64,000 nt of DNA from Chamaea fasciata. Its lineage: Eukaryota > Chordata > Aves > Passeriformes > Sylviidae. Location of the stretch: positions 4,050,001-4,114,000 of the forward strand of contig JARCOQ010000012.1 of NCBI GenBank assembly GCA_029207755.1, written 5' to 3'. A program made the translations under genes and the position numbers. The notes under the pieces are model-generated. The model was not told where the DNA came from, ran no database searches, and saw only the letters and a program-made list of their open reading frames with translations. Shown here piece by piece: positions 38,441 through 51,103 of this stretch (the first letter of the stretch is position 1; the number at the start of each line of letters is the position of its first letter).

Positions 38441-40870
38441 AAACCTCTGAGTCAACAGATTTCATCACTGGAGAAAACAGGAGGTGGGGCTGGGATGCCC
38501 ACCCTCCTGTCAAGGCCAGAGCTGAGGATGTGCCCTGGATGCCTTTCCCAAGCACTCCTGCTGCCCTTTCCCTCCCAAAACGGGAACTGGCAGCAGACGC
38601 CGCTGTCCCAACTCAGCTGTGTGGCCAAGGCAACACCAGGTACTTCCCAGCTCCACTCCCTGCCTCCTGCCCCATCCCAAAGGGACACTGCAGACACCCA
38701 CAGGTGTCACTAGCGTAGAGGTATCCCCTGTCTTTAGTGACTGCCTCTACCCCGGTGTCTCCCCCCGGTTCCTCTGCTGCAATGCAGACTGCTGGCACTA
38801 AACACCAGTGGGTTTTCCTGGGTATGGCAATGATTTCACATGAAAGGTAATGTTAGACACAGGTAGGCACAGATGTGGCTTTGGCAGTTCCCCTCCTTTT
38901 CCATTTCCTTCCGCTGTCTTTGAAACAAGTCTTCAGCAAGCAAAAATGAGCAACGAATTGTTGCTGCTCCTGTTTTGTTTCATTTACTAGTGGTGCAGAG
39001 AGACATTCACTGCTGTTTATTCGGAATGAAACCCTTAGGAAACCCAGATATTTCCACTTCTGCATTGCAAACATTACATTCCAAGGCTGTGGAGGACAGT
39101 TCTGAAGTACAACACATTATCTTACTATGCAAAAGGAGTAAAGATATGTGTGATTTGGGCTCCAATATCTGTGCTTAGGGTCACAGCCTAGGCTGTTCAG
39201 TAATGTATTAAATAGCAGACAGTATGTCTAGCAGCTTGACCAAGCATAGGGCTATGCTTAAGATGCATTGCTCTATTTGTTTTCAATCAACTTGTTCAAC
39301 TAAGTTAAAAAAACCTCAAGCAAAAAAAAAAAAACAAAACCAACAACCCCTCCCCCCCCCCAACCAAGAAGGTTTTATTTTAGTAAGTTCAATAGTTCAG
39401 ATATTGTTCACCTTGGAGAGAAGTACGTGCTGTGTCCTTGTGCAGACAATTAAGAATTTTTCTGTGTCCCTCTATTGGTGGCTCTTACCAGAGACCTTGG
39501 CTTCAAAAACAGACAAGATAAAATTCTTTCCCTTTTTTCTCACTTTCTATTGTAATTCAGCAGTCATTTGAAATGGTTTAACCATACTAGACTGGATTAA
39601 AAACAGGGGGGAAATGTAGTGAAGGTATTATATTTTGCTATTATATATTTTTACCTCACCAGTGGTCAAAGTATTCACATTTTATTTGCAATACCATCAA
39701 TTTAGTGAGGTTTGCTCACCAAAAAATAACCCTGAAAACCAAGACAGACTTGTGCCACTGAGAAAAGAGGACACCCAAGTTTCCTGGACAGATGACAATG
39801 AAGAAAGCAGAACTTTATTTAGAAGCAAGCAGAAAGATTGTGTGTAGACAAACACCTGAGCAGCATAGCCTATAAGAAAAATACCTTACGTCTTTTAAAC
39901 ATGGCATGTAATTAATTATGTTTTATATCCTTCAGAGCTATAAATGAAATTGTTGGTTTTGCACCAGTATGATCACAATAGCAGTATGGTCTTAATCAGT
40001 CATCATAAAAGCCCATCTCATTTTCAAGTGTGGGTTCATTAACCGGCCAGAAAGATCAAACTTCTTCAGACCATGCCTTAAACAGCATGGCTGAGTGCTG
40101 GTTGTGCTGTGGGGATTTCTCAAATTAGAGCTGTGCTCTGCTATTTTCCCAAAGGCTGCTCCTGTAGGTACACACGACACTGCTCATGTGGACCTGCAAG
40201 GTCACTGCAACAGCTCCTTGTTTCTCTGGAGCCCCCCTGTGAGCAATTGTGCAGGGAAACTCCCAGGCTCGTTAAAGCTAAAGCGTGCCAGCAGTCCAAG
40301 CAGCCAGCCAGCTCCTCAAAGGAATCTCACAGGCTTGGCATTACTCGAGTCCTTCGTCCAGGGACAGAACGTTTGGTTCTTGAAACTGGAGCAACCAGCG
40401 TAACTCCACAGCCAAACCAGGTCTCACTGCCTGGAGTCCTTCCTGGCACCTCTGCCACCTCTTTCCAAGCCAAGGCTCATCTGCTCCCTGCAGGAGGCAT
40501 TCCAAAACCAAACTCCTTTCTGGCCTTGCCCCAAAGAGCCACTGGCTCAGAGACTTCCCCCGACCACTGAGGCACAAATCAGGCAGCAGAAATGACACTC
40601 GGACCACCCCTGTTAAAAGGAGGCAATGTCTCCTGCCACTTGACAGCAGTATGCAGGTTCAGTGCTGTTCTGTGTTTTCTGCTATGGTGTTTGCTGTTTC
40701 ATAAATATTCATATGTATCTTTTATTTGGGAGTTGTTTGGGGGTATATTTTATTTGGGGGGTTTGTTGCTAATTTGTAAAATTTGAGGGGGGAGTCCTTT
40801 GCTTTTTTGTTTCATGGGATCTGTGGAAGGCAACGGTGCTATTCCGTGTGTGAGCTCCAACAAGTCCATC
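38441..40870. other. Intergenic, no gene recognised
   Basis: Moderately GC-rich around 38500-38700 and 40100-40600, otherwise AT-rich. Overlapping open frames on both strands lack recognisable domains. Confidence 0.5.
39322..39361. repeat. A-rich then C-rich low-complexity tract
   Basis: Thirteen A, then AAC/CAAC sequence, then a C run broken by one T. Confidence 0.85.
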
Positions 40871-40879
40871 CCTTGAGAG

Positions 40880-41240
40880 ACAACTAATTAGTCACAGGGA
40901 GATTTAAGTCTTGTTCCTTAAGGAAGGAGGCAATGTCAGGGCAAAGCCTGTCACCTTTGCCTGACCAACCTGAAGGCAGAAAGACTGTTACTGCATCGAC
41001 CAGTCCATTTGTGTGACGGAGAAAAGGATGCTGACTTATCTAGGGTGGAAAATGTAATAAACTAAAGATATTCAAAGAGAAATCCTCTCCAAGCAGTGCT
41101 AACATTTTCAGAGGCAGCTCTCCCTTCCAGTGCCACAAATAAAAGAGAGCATCGGCAACTAAGTGATGGGCAGTTATTTAATGAGTTAATCTCATTAGGG
41201 TATGCTAATTCCCAGAAGAGACTAAACCCATTAGCTACAT
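40880..41240. promoter_or_regulatory. Candidate regulatory element with homeodomain inverted repeat
   Basis: Contains ACTAATTAGTC near 40883, the 12-bp palindrome TTCCTTAAGGAA (40914-40925), and the perfect inverted repeat TAATGAG-TTAAT-CTCATTA at 41179-41197 followed by ATGCTAATTCCC and CCCATTAGC. This is one of the densest homeodomain-site clusters in the window. Confidence 0.45.
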
Positions 41241-41543
41241 GAGAGCTTGAAAAAAAAGCCTTTCAAAAGGCCTGTGAAAATATGTTAAAACGTGGTTAAT
41301 ACACTGTGGACTTAACCAGGCTGTCTGGCAGGAGGAAGAGCAAGAGGTTATTGCTGGTGAGCTCCTCCGTAAGCTCCACAGCCACCCGCGGAGACCACCA
41401 AGGAACATCACTAACAATTTGGATTCTTGTTTCTAAGGTTAATTTTGCTATTCTGTACAATTCCACCTTGCTTTCCAGTTATGAATCCTATAGTTTTACC
41501 TGATCTGGAGAGTCAAATCTAGACTAGTCTTACTTTGTATATA

Positions 41544-41583
41544 AAACAAACACTCTAAACAAACACTCTCCCCCCCCCCCCCC
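41544..41583. repeat. 13-bp tandem duplication followed by C14
   Basis: AAACAAACACTCT occurs twice in tandem (41544-41556, 41557-41569), immediately followed by fourteen C. Confidence 0.9.
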
Positions 41584-44500
41584 AGTTTTAAGTTACTTAA
41601 CTTCACATTCTCCATAGTGATAGAATCCCTTCTAACCTTGTTTTTTTTTTTTAACTAGAACTTAATTAAAATAAATGCAAACTGTGATTAACTGCACTAA
41701 GAACAACAGCAGAGTCTCATCTAGAACAGCATCTTGTCATTACTTTGATTTCAGAGGGATACCTCAGCTTACAGAATTGTAATTTTCATTCTATAACTGG
41801 TTCTGCTTTTTATATTTACTTATATTAGCTTCAGTAGAATTATTTACATTGCTAAAGTGAGCAGTATTTGACGCTATAACATTAAAGGAAAGGCATTAAT
41901 AGCAGAACCTAGAGAATATCTTCCAGCAACAATTAAAACTCAGGAAATTCTTTTTCCATCATCATTGAAAATGTTCATTTTTCCATCACGTTGAAATGTG
42001 AACACCTAATGCCTGATTATCCAGATCTGCTCCACAAAAGCAGTCAAGAAATTTCTACCATATAATTGCTAATGCTAATTGCATTTAGTCTATGGTTTCA
42101 AAAGCAGTGATATGAAAGGTTCTGACTCTTTAGAGTATTGTAAAATTTAACTGGTAAGTAATGCATTTTCAAGAGTTTGGGGAACATTATTAAGGTTCAT
42201 TTCCATGCTGCAGCTGCAGGAGTTGGAATTATGAAAGTGAAGAAGCTGTAAAATTGAAAAGGTCAGTAATGACATTCATCTATTCCAGCTGTCAAATCAA
42301 GGGAATGTTAACAAAACTAGTCTCTGGTAGAAAAGCTAATTGTCTCCTTGTATTTTGGCTGCCCCAATACACTTCTGTGGCTAATCCATAGGAAAGACCA
42401 CAATGGAACGGTGTATCATTTTTTGAACAGGCCTCTTATAAACAAATGAACCTAATTTCCCTAAATGAGCCAGCTCTAATGATTCTATAACCTAAATTGG
42501 TCTACAAAGCAGCCAAAATTTTCAAGTTTAAAGAAAACCGCATATGAATAAAGTTCATATAATCCTGGAAGCTGAGTTTGCAGAGTGCTGAGAGTCCAGG
42601 GAAAATTTTAAATTTTGCACTAACGCGGTCCTGAAAGCAGCATTTCTGAAATGTCTCCTTCCAAGGCATGTTTTTTTTATAACAGTGCGTAGAAAAGTTT
42701 CTTTCACAGGTCAAATCTTTTCTAGATGACCTGGATTTAATGATCCTACAGTGAGAAGGACCTTGTCTTCAACAGCCCGTTTCCAGAGGTGAGACGGTAC
42801 AAATGGAACACACCTAAAAACCAATCACCATTGAACACTCAGTCTAAGACCTTTTTTATTGAATGACAGGCCCCTGCCATGTGCAGAAAGAGCCCTCACC
42901 GAGAAACGGTGAGAGCCTTGTGCTTTTTATGATGCACCAAATCCTGCCTAACTGAGAGAACGACACTCCTAGCAACTGAGGCCAAAGCAAAGGGCCCCAG
43001 GTCTATAGCATGCCACTCCTTCTAGGGAATCCAGTGATTAATCTACGCAATTTCATTAGAAGCCCCTCTGGCTATTTTCTACTGCTTCCTGGTTTTGTAT
43101 TTTCACCCATATGTGCAGCTGTTACCAGAGGTTTATGCTCCAACTGGAACAGCCCCACACAGCCAACACCCAGTGTGAGGACAGTATTCCCATCATGCCC
43201 ATACACACCACCTCAGACTTTGATTTGTCCTGTTTGATGTAATACAAATGTGACAGAAACAATCCAACTTGACCAATGACGACAAAATTTTAGGTCAGTA
43301 TGAAGCTTTCTGGGTAACATGTTAAAAAATCTTTCTGTTATCTGTCTCCTTTCCCATGCAGAAGTATTGCAAAAGCCAGAAACAATACTGGCAATTCATG
43401 AAATATTCAGGTGTACAGTTGCAATTCTTTAATAAATGGAAGTGACCTTCAAAACAGACATCCCAAAGATTAAGAGAACTTCTCAAAAGATGGCATTTGT
43501 CACTAATCAATGACTTACACTCTTCCTAGCCATGAATACAAAAAAAAGACCTTTCAGAATTATTCAACTTTAAAAGCAAATAATTCATAAAACCGACACA
43601 AAAGAACATTAATGAGCTAGAAAACAACAGATAGAAAACATCAAATGAGGAAATTGAAAGGATAAATCCCCTGTGCCTATCAGTCTCCATGTCTTGAGTG
43701 CTGGGACACCACTGGCACATCCATCTGCTGTTTCCAGGCCCTGGGTGATGCTGTCTGCACTAACTACATATCTTCTATTGTGATATTGTACATCAAAATA
43801 TTTCTAACATTTTACAAATGGATTTCCTTTGTCACAGTCACGCAGGTGTCTTGGCTCTAACTGGGTCACTGTATGGGAACAGATGTAATCTCAGCAGAAT
43901 ACAGTAGGAAATCTGGGCTACGTTAATGACTGATCCAATTACAGTGGAAATCTCTAGAAAACCCAGATTTATTAAGAACTTGGAGATAATTATAATGTAC
44001 TTCTAGGGATGACCAGATGGACAAGCAAGTCTCAAGCTCTTTAAGGGCAGTGGAGCTGAACAAGAGGTGCCTATGCCATTGCCTACGTCGTTGGAGAAAT
44101 TCCCGTTCTGAGGATATGATGAAAAAGCTGGAGGCTCACTGCAGACACCTGGGCAGACTGAGTCTAAACACGTCCTAGCCCAGCAGCATGGCTCACCTGC
44201 TGCTCCGAGGACAGGGTGACGGAGGACAAGGTTTCCAGGAAAGAATGCAGCAGGAATCAAGAAACCCCAGGCAGCTTTTTGTCCAGGATGACTACTTACA
44301 CAAAAGAGCTCCTCATGATTTAATCCAGGTCCTCTTGACAAGCGACATTTTCTCTTCTGAGTTGGAAACAAGTGCCATCTCCCAGGCAGCAATCTGATCT
44401 CACACTTAAACAAACCCAAGCACCTTCTACAGAATTGAGCCCAAGAAAAGAGAATAAAATTCACTTGAGAAATCTGAGTATAAACATCACTTTTTACCTA

Positions 44501-46870
44501 TGCAAAGGCAGATAAAATTTCATAGCAACCTCCGTGATCTTGATAACATGCTTCATCACAGGGGCCTGCCCTTGTCTCTAGTAAAACTGCATCTGTGGGT
44601 ATTCCCATTAAGGTAATTTGGATCTAAGAGGATGTCTGACTTTAAGCATTTGGTTAATTAGGAACTTTGCTGAATCAAGACCTTTTTTTTTTTTTTTAGC
44701 TAATTATTTTATCTAAGAAGATACATTAAGCAGCAGAAGATAATATTTCTTATTTCTTGTACTTCCCGCCAGCTTCAAACTGGTAAATATTTACATTTCA
44801 GCCACTGATAGCTAATGTGACCTTTATCTTGCACACTACACCCATGCTATATTTTCCTCTAACTATTAACATTCTTTCTAGTCCATCTTTCATTAACAAG
44901 CAGTATTTAAATATATGCAAATTTCCTATTTTAGCTGATGTTTTAGGAACATTTTTAAGGTCACCCTGTTTGATCTATCACACAGACATAGCAAATTTAT
45001 GCACCATATATCCTATCTCTACTTGTTTCTTACCTACATCTGTCTTCTCTGATTGCATTTGAACGGGGTTATTTTCTATTTTAAATAAAAGATTTATGCC
45101 TTAGCTGTCAGTTTGCCTTTATTTGAAAATTTAATTTTGTTTCTAGAAGTCTAGATTAAGTTATTAGATTTAACTGTCCCTCGTGCGTTGCAGCAATAGC
45201 AGAAGTATATTTTCCCTGGTGGATAGAGAACATAAACAAAACACTCTCAACTTAAAAATAAAGAATGTTATTACTAAGACCAATACAACACAGTCCAGGA
45301 TACAAAAACTGCTGGTGTCATTTTTAATAATGATGGTGAGGAAGGGGAATTGACTAATAAATATGACAACTCACAAATCCAGCAGCCTCCAAAGCCTGGG
45401 AAATGCTTTGCAGGAAAGGCATGTTCCCCCAAAATGTCCCCTACACTTAGTCTAGTGAATATTCTTTTGTACCACAGCACCACAGGGACGCACATCTTGA
45501 TCCCTGACACTGAAGGGTTTATTTAAATGAGGCAGAAATGAGAATCAGCACCACTGTTTCCAGTTAGTCAGAGGGCTATTTATTGATCCAGTGTGGTGTG
45601 TCACATCTTCAGTGTGACACCTCCTTTAGCATCTCTCAGCAGTGCTACATTGGTTATATTTTCTCTCAAGCCCTGGAATTTTAGAGCTTTCCTACAGTGA
45701 TTACCATGTCATTGCAGTTGGAGCCTGTGTTTGCTGCCCTGCAATGTCCAAACCAGCTGAGCTCTCTGGGGCAGGGTAGGGGGTGGTGTTTGGGTGAATG
45801 TGATCTTTTTAAACAAGTTCACATGTTTTCAATCTTTTTCTCCATTTTTCATTTCTAAAAGTACCTGGGCTTCTGACCAGTTCTGTTATCTTCTCTTCAC
45901 ATGGCAACATCCATATAGACCCAGTCAGAATCTGGTCTTAATCAACCTCTGCCCCTCTTATACACACTCAAACTCTACATCTTGTGATTCTGTGCTCTCA
46001 ACAGTATGCAGTACGAATAGACAAAACAAAGAGCTGAAGGATAAATATTTCCCTGGCTGTGTTAGTAAATCTTCAGTCACAAAGGGGAGGCCTTGTCCTG
46101 ATTCCCTTTGTTAAATACTGAACTTCATGAAAACAGTTCTTTTGAGCAGAAAGGAGGAATTCCTTGTACAAAGAAAACAAACCCATGTACATGATGGCTT
46201 TTGTCACTCACACAGTATCAGCTAGGGGTTGAATGGCACATATGACTACAAGGTCCCCCTCTCTCCCAATTCAGCTATTTAATATAAGCAGTGATGAAGA
46301 ACAGTGTGGCCACCTTCTGTCAAGGGAGGCAGGACAGGGCAAAGCTGAACCTCTTTGGCAACCTCCAGTCAACGCACTTCCATGCATAAAGAGCTATCAA
46401 ATGCAAGTAATCCCAGCAGTAGCTAGTCAATCTTGACATCAGCCCAGTAAAAATTAAGTGAAAATACCACAAGGCCCTATGTCCAGGCACACAGCACCAT
46501 CAACACCAAAGCAGAACCTTCCTGAGGATTTTCTCGGAAAATCTTGTCATCTCAGAAATACTCTAAGATATACACAGACACAGTGGTGAGTATGAGCCTC
46601 CTGCTGTCACATCCTGGGAAAGAATTCACATGACCTGTGTGACAACACTGTGGCGCAGTATGAACACACCAGTGGGGCTCGGGGCAGGGATCCACCCAGG
46701 CTCACATTTCCCTGCTCTCCTGATAGCAGGGCCCTTTGCTAGGAGATGAGCCTACTGCTTCTGCTCTGATAGCAAAAATTCATCGAGGATGTGTTACATT
46801 AACCCTTATGTCAGTGACCTTTCAAAACATCACACAAGAAGAAAGTAAAAGGCTAAGACCTGCAAGGAAG
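41584..46870. other. Intergenic, no gene recognised
   Basis: AT-rich unique sequence apart from the motif cluster at 42063 and a T15 run at 44683-44697. No exon or mobile element is recognised. Confidence 0.5.
42055..42095. promoter_or_regulatory. Iterated TAATTGC/TAATGC motif
   Basis: TAATTGC, TAATGC and TAATTGC are directly abutted at 42063-42082 and followed by ATTTAG, forming overlapping POU/LIM-homeodomain-type sites. Confidence 0.35.
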
Positions 46871-46879
46871 TAAACTCTG

Positions 46880-47150
46880 CACTACACGCTAAGTAGAATA
46901 TATTATCATGACAATTACTTTGTTACGGAAAGCACCTTCAAAAACCAAGTAAATTGCACAAATCACTGCACCAACGCAGCTGAAAAGACTGCTCCTCCTC
47001 TCTTTGATTTAACAAGTAATTAATGAATACATAAACCCTGAACAAAACTTTAATCTATCCCCGTGTCAAATAATTAATCATTCATTCCACGTTTAATCCT
47101 GTTCTGATAAATGTAATTAATATTTCACCATGACACTGCAGAATAGAACA
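46880..47150. promoter_or_regulatory. Candidate enhancer with three exact TAATTAAT sites
   Basis: TAATTAAT occurs at 47017-47024, 47071-47078 and 47114-47121, with TTTAATC copies between them and further ATTCATT motifs. The block has no simple repeat and an abrupt change to ordinary sequence at both ends. Confidence 0.5.
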
Positions 47151-48059
47151 GTACCTGGGAGCAGAGAAGGCAGCCCTCCATTTCTCCTTTGTTGTAATTC
47201 TGAAGTGATAGGTGCTTGCTACCACGGACAGGTAGCCCAGAGTACAGTGTTCCCCACAGCTGTAAATTAAGGTTTATGCTTGGCATCTATTGTGATTGTA
47301 ATGAAGCTTTTCCTCTTCTAACCAATTATTTTAAAAAACAAAACAATAACAATAAACCAAAACCTAACAATATGAAGAATAAGGCACCTGAACTTGGTCA
47401 ATCATTTTTTCTGACCTGACAGCATTTGGGAAACCAGAGCTTGCACAAGTGTTTTGGCCTAAACAATGTCACTGAGCATATGCCAGGGATGTGGATAGAG
47501 AGCAAAGCATGTGCAGATTGTCTGCTTCTGTCCACAGAGAGCTGTGCTGTGAGAAAAAAAGCAACTGGATGAAGATTTAAGTCCTAATTTTACTGCAGGA
47601 AAACACTGACATCTTTTTTGAAAGCTTGAAGTCTAATCAAGAAATGTGTTGATGTGTACAAAATTAAATTGCAGGAAATCTTATGTTGATTTTTCTCAGG
47701 GTGACACATCTCAGGTATCCACATATTTCAGCAAAGAGTTTCACAGGGAAGATTCTATAAGAAACAAATTGCCTTGGGATCCTGCTACCCAATTACTCAA
47801 AAATAGAGAGGCATCCCTTCAGAGTCATCTCCTTGCTCAGCATTCTCCAGTAGGGCCACAAATTCTTCTCTCCAAACAAATGCTAAATATACTGTCATAA
47901 TTTATTCTCATTCAAAAGCAGAAAAAAAATCCCCAAACCCTTGATGGAAGGTATTTGATGGAGTACCAATTGTAGTGACAAATTTTTACAAGAAATCCAG
48001 CTTGTGACACAAACTGCTCCCAGAGTCATGTAGTGATGCTCACACGAAGACAGCTGTAA

Positions 48060-48430
48060 CATCTCCTTCTCCTAACATACTATATCATGCTATAGCTATC
48101 GTTAATCTAATCAGTGATCATTAATCTAATTCTCCATTATGTCCCAAATCAGTAAAGAGACAACTTTCAGATGGGAGCCTCTGATGGAGTAGGACTACAT
48201 AAAGCCACACGAAACCAGGCAGTTTTAATTTTGGGACCTGTCAAGAGCTGTTTTATCTGCAAACTAATTTGCACACCTGATAATGGCTTATCTGAGGTGA
48301 CTGATATTTTTAACACCTAGATAACAATTCTAGCCAATTATTCTGGACAGCATTTGCACAGTTACAGAGAACTTGGATTTAGGATCATGGTTTTATCAGC
48401 TGAGATTAATTTCAAAACACTCTGTTTTCC
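48060..48430. promoter_or_regulatory. Candidate enhancer with TAATC pairs and nested T-box/GATA-like palindrome
   Basis: TTAATCTAATC (48102-48112) and TTAATCTAATT (48121-48131) form a near-repeat 19 bp apart. At 48272-48300 a nested arrangement CACACCT-GATAA-TGGC-TTATC-TG-AGGTGA inverts T-box-like half-sites around inverted GATA-like sites. TTAACACCTAG and GAGATTAATTTC follow. Confidence 0.45.
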
Positions 48431-49079
48431 TTTAGCTCTAAATTCTTTAAAGAAACTTCTAACTCCTCACTACTTGAATGGAATCTACAGCTGTTAGGAA
48501 CCTGAGTCATACTCCTCTCTCAGAGCTCCTCTCAATGCTAAAATAAAACCTAAGTATCTGGTAAAGTGCTGGGTTTAGGTTCAGAAGGAACACCTGACCC
48601 GATTAGGGGCAATGAATCATTGAGGCCAACGTCCTGCTCCTGGCAGCAGCCAGCACCAGAAACTTCAAAGGAACGCTCTGGCCCCACAATAAAGCCTTAG
48701 CAATAGATTTTATTTTTGTGTTTCTTGATTGAGTCAACAGTTCTTTTGCACAGGAGACAACTTAAAAACTGATTGTCTATGCCACATCTTTAACTTGTGC
48801 TTGCAGCAGTGGGTGATATTTATACCCTTGTACCAATTGTCACATGGATTTGTTGGCCAGCTGCTGCACTGTCACCTCATTTCTGACTCCCACAAGGAAA
48901 CCTTTTCCATATTCATGAACACTGCATTAATTTCTAAGATCCTGGAAACCCTCACTGAAGCTCTGTGTTATAATCCCATTGATTTTTTTTATTGCTTAAG
49001 ATCAACAAAGCCTTAATTCACTGCAGGAACAGTGTTGTGTGATATTTTGTATACATACACACAGAACATTATAGCTTTT

Positions 49080-49350
49080 CTATCACGTGGATTTTATGTC
49101 TATTCATTTATGCTAATTATTTTAAACGGGAAGGATTAAATTATTGATATATGTAAATGTACCATTCTACATTAGATTTGATGAGACTGCATTAGGAAGG
49201 GTTACTCTTGCAGAAAAAACCGTATTTCTACTCTGTAAGAAAACAATGTTAAATTGCAATGGTAGCTATCAGCCAAGGCTAGACCCATTCATGCTAATAT
49301 GACCTTCAATTAGTGAGGCAGACATCTCAAGACCCAGCTATTTCATCAGG
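49080..49350. promoter_or_regulatory. Candidate conserved non-coding block
   Basis: Contains ATCACGTGGA (E-box CACGTG), TATGCTAATTATTTT, GGATTAAATTATTGAT, AAACAATGTTAAATTG and CATGCTAATATG. It is free of simple repeats. Confidence 0.35.
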
Positions 49351-50012
49351 CACACAGGATAGGATGAGCAAATGTTGGTATCCTTGAAAAATTCTACTTT
49401 GAGGTGACCTTCTACTTAGCCAGGCTCATTATGCAAAACAAAAATAATTGTGCATCTTCTTCCTGGTCTCACTTAAGAGGGTTTTCGGCAAACTTCAAAT
49501 TACAAATAATGATTTAACCCATAGATTTATGCTAATACACAGCAGTTCAGGCAGCACATGCATCCTGTACAATTCCCCAGAGACACTGGTTTACAGTGTT
49601 TTCTTTTACTTAGCAGCAACAGATAAAAGCTTTTACTTAAACTACGCATCTAGTTGGGTCCAGATTTTTTAAAATATGAAAATGCCATTGTGACATCCTT
49701 AAATAGCAAAGAACTTGGTGGTCCCCCACAGTAGTTTCCTCACCGCAAATAATTGCAAGGGTATGCTGAAAATCTGGCCCACTTCAGTGCTTAAGTAGCT
49801 CAGATTTTTTTCATTCTTATTCAGAAACATGGGACCTTTGACACGGCAAACAAGTGAATATATGCCATACTCAATTTGTGAGCTGTATTATAATCAAAGA
49901 CATTTAAGGCTACTAAGAAAGGTTTATTCTAGTCAGAAGGAAAATCAATGAAATCACCACGTGGAATATTCCCTAATTTTTATATGAACCTTTTCAGCAA
50001 CATGCTGTAGGC

Positions 50013-50040
50013 ATGAATTCCCTACAATGAATTCCCTACA
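50013..50040. repeat. 14-bp tandem duplication
   Basis: ATGAATTCCCTACA occurs twice in direct tandem without a mismatch. Confidence 0.9.
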
Positions 50041-50640
50041 GTGCTTACTTAATAAACAGACACATTTATTTTAAGTTAGGTATTAGAATACAGAGAATTT
50101 AATAATAGAAACAACAGGTTTCTACAACAGGTAAGAGATTTTAAGGTTAATGGAAAGTTGACAATTAGGAAGCGACCACCAGGACTCTGAACAGTGCAAA
50201 GTCCATGAGACTGGAAAGGATGGCAAGTCTTCCTAAAACCGTTGAAAGAGAGAACTGGTCAAGTAAAGGGGAGCTTCCCAAATAGATCAAAGAATTGGCG
50301 GGAATGGAGGAGAATACATAAAGAGACACAGCTGATATATATGGCCATTACTTATTGAAGTCAGGTGATGAGACATAACAACTTAGATAATAGCTAAGGA
50401 TTTGGCTGTGCACAGCCATAGACAGGATGAGATAATAGACACATACAATGGGATCATGTTCTATTCTTGGTTCAGGAGAGAGAATCTGAATAAAGTTTCC
50501 TGTGCAATATCTATACAATTCCCTTTAATTTGCTGTCATAGTCTGAGCACTGAAATATGTCACAATACTTACTTTTTTCTTTCCAAACATCTTCTCCTCT
50601 GAAACTATTTCATATATATTAGTCTTTGGCTGTGCCTGTC

Positions 50641-50660
50641 ATATATATACACACACACAT
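50641..50660. repeat. Short (AT)n(AC)n microsatellite
   Basis: ATATATATAC followed by five AC units. Confidence 0.85.
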
Positions 50661-50734
50661 TTTTCCAACACTCCTCCAGTCAGGTGAGGATGGAAACATT
50701 CCCAAGCCTTTCAGGATTCTCATGCAGACCTCAG

Positions 50735-50915
50735 ACTGGGGTTTTTGTTTATTTGTTTGTTGTTTTGTTCTCATTCGGCTTTTTCTCGGGGGAGAGGGTG
50801 GGAGGACTTTTGTTGATTGGTTGGTTTTGGGTTTGGGTTTTTTTGTTTGTTTGTTTAGTTGTTTGGGTTTATTTCTTTTGGCTCTTGATTTGTAATTTTT
50901 TTTTTTTTTGCTTAG
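50735..50915. repeat. T/G-rich low-complexity tract
   Basis: Irregular TTTG/GTTT repeats ending in a T14 run. Apparent hydrophobic open frames here (Phe/Val/Leu-rich) are produced by this composition. Confidence 0.8.
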
Positions 50916-51103
50916 TTATTTGGAAACAAAGAGAGTTTTGAGCACAACCTTATGGTGGTGGGCTTAGCCAAACTGTTAGGCACACAGTCTGCTAGTTTTG
51001 AGTAGTTCTTAATATTTCGCTCTTTCTTCTTCCCTAAACGAAATTATCAGCCAGAGAAACGAGTCCTTGGAAGTACTCTTCTTCTTGCCCCCTGTTTTGC
51101 AAG

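Noticed and set aside
41600..41640. Sequence near AGAATCCCTTCTAACC reminiscent of an avian CR1 3' end
   Set aside because: The match is too short, and the diagnostic 8-bp terminal repeats and upstream CR1 body are absent.
50735..50941. Two hydrophobic plus-strand open frames that look like membrane proteins
   Set aside because: They are translations of a T/G-rich low-complexity tract (Phe/Val/Leu/Cys-rich) and not genes.
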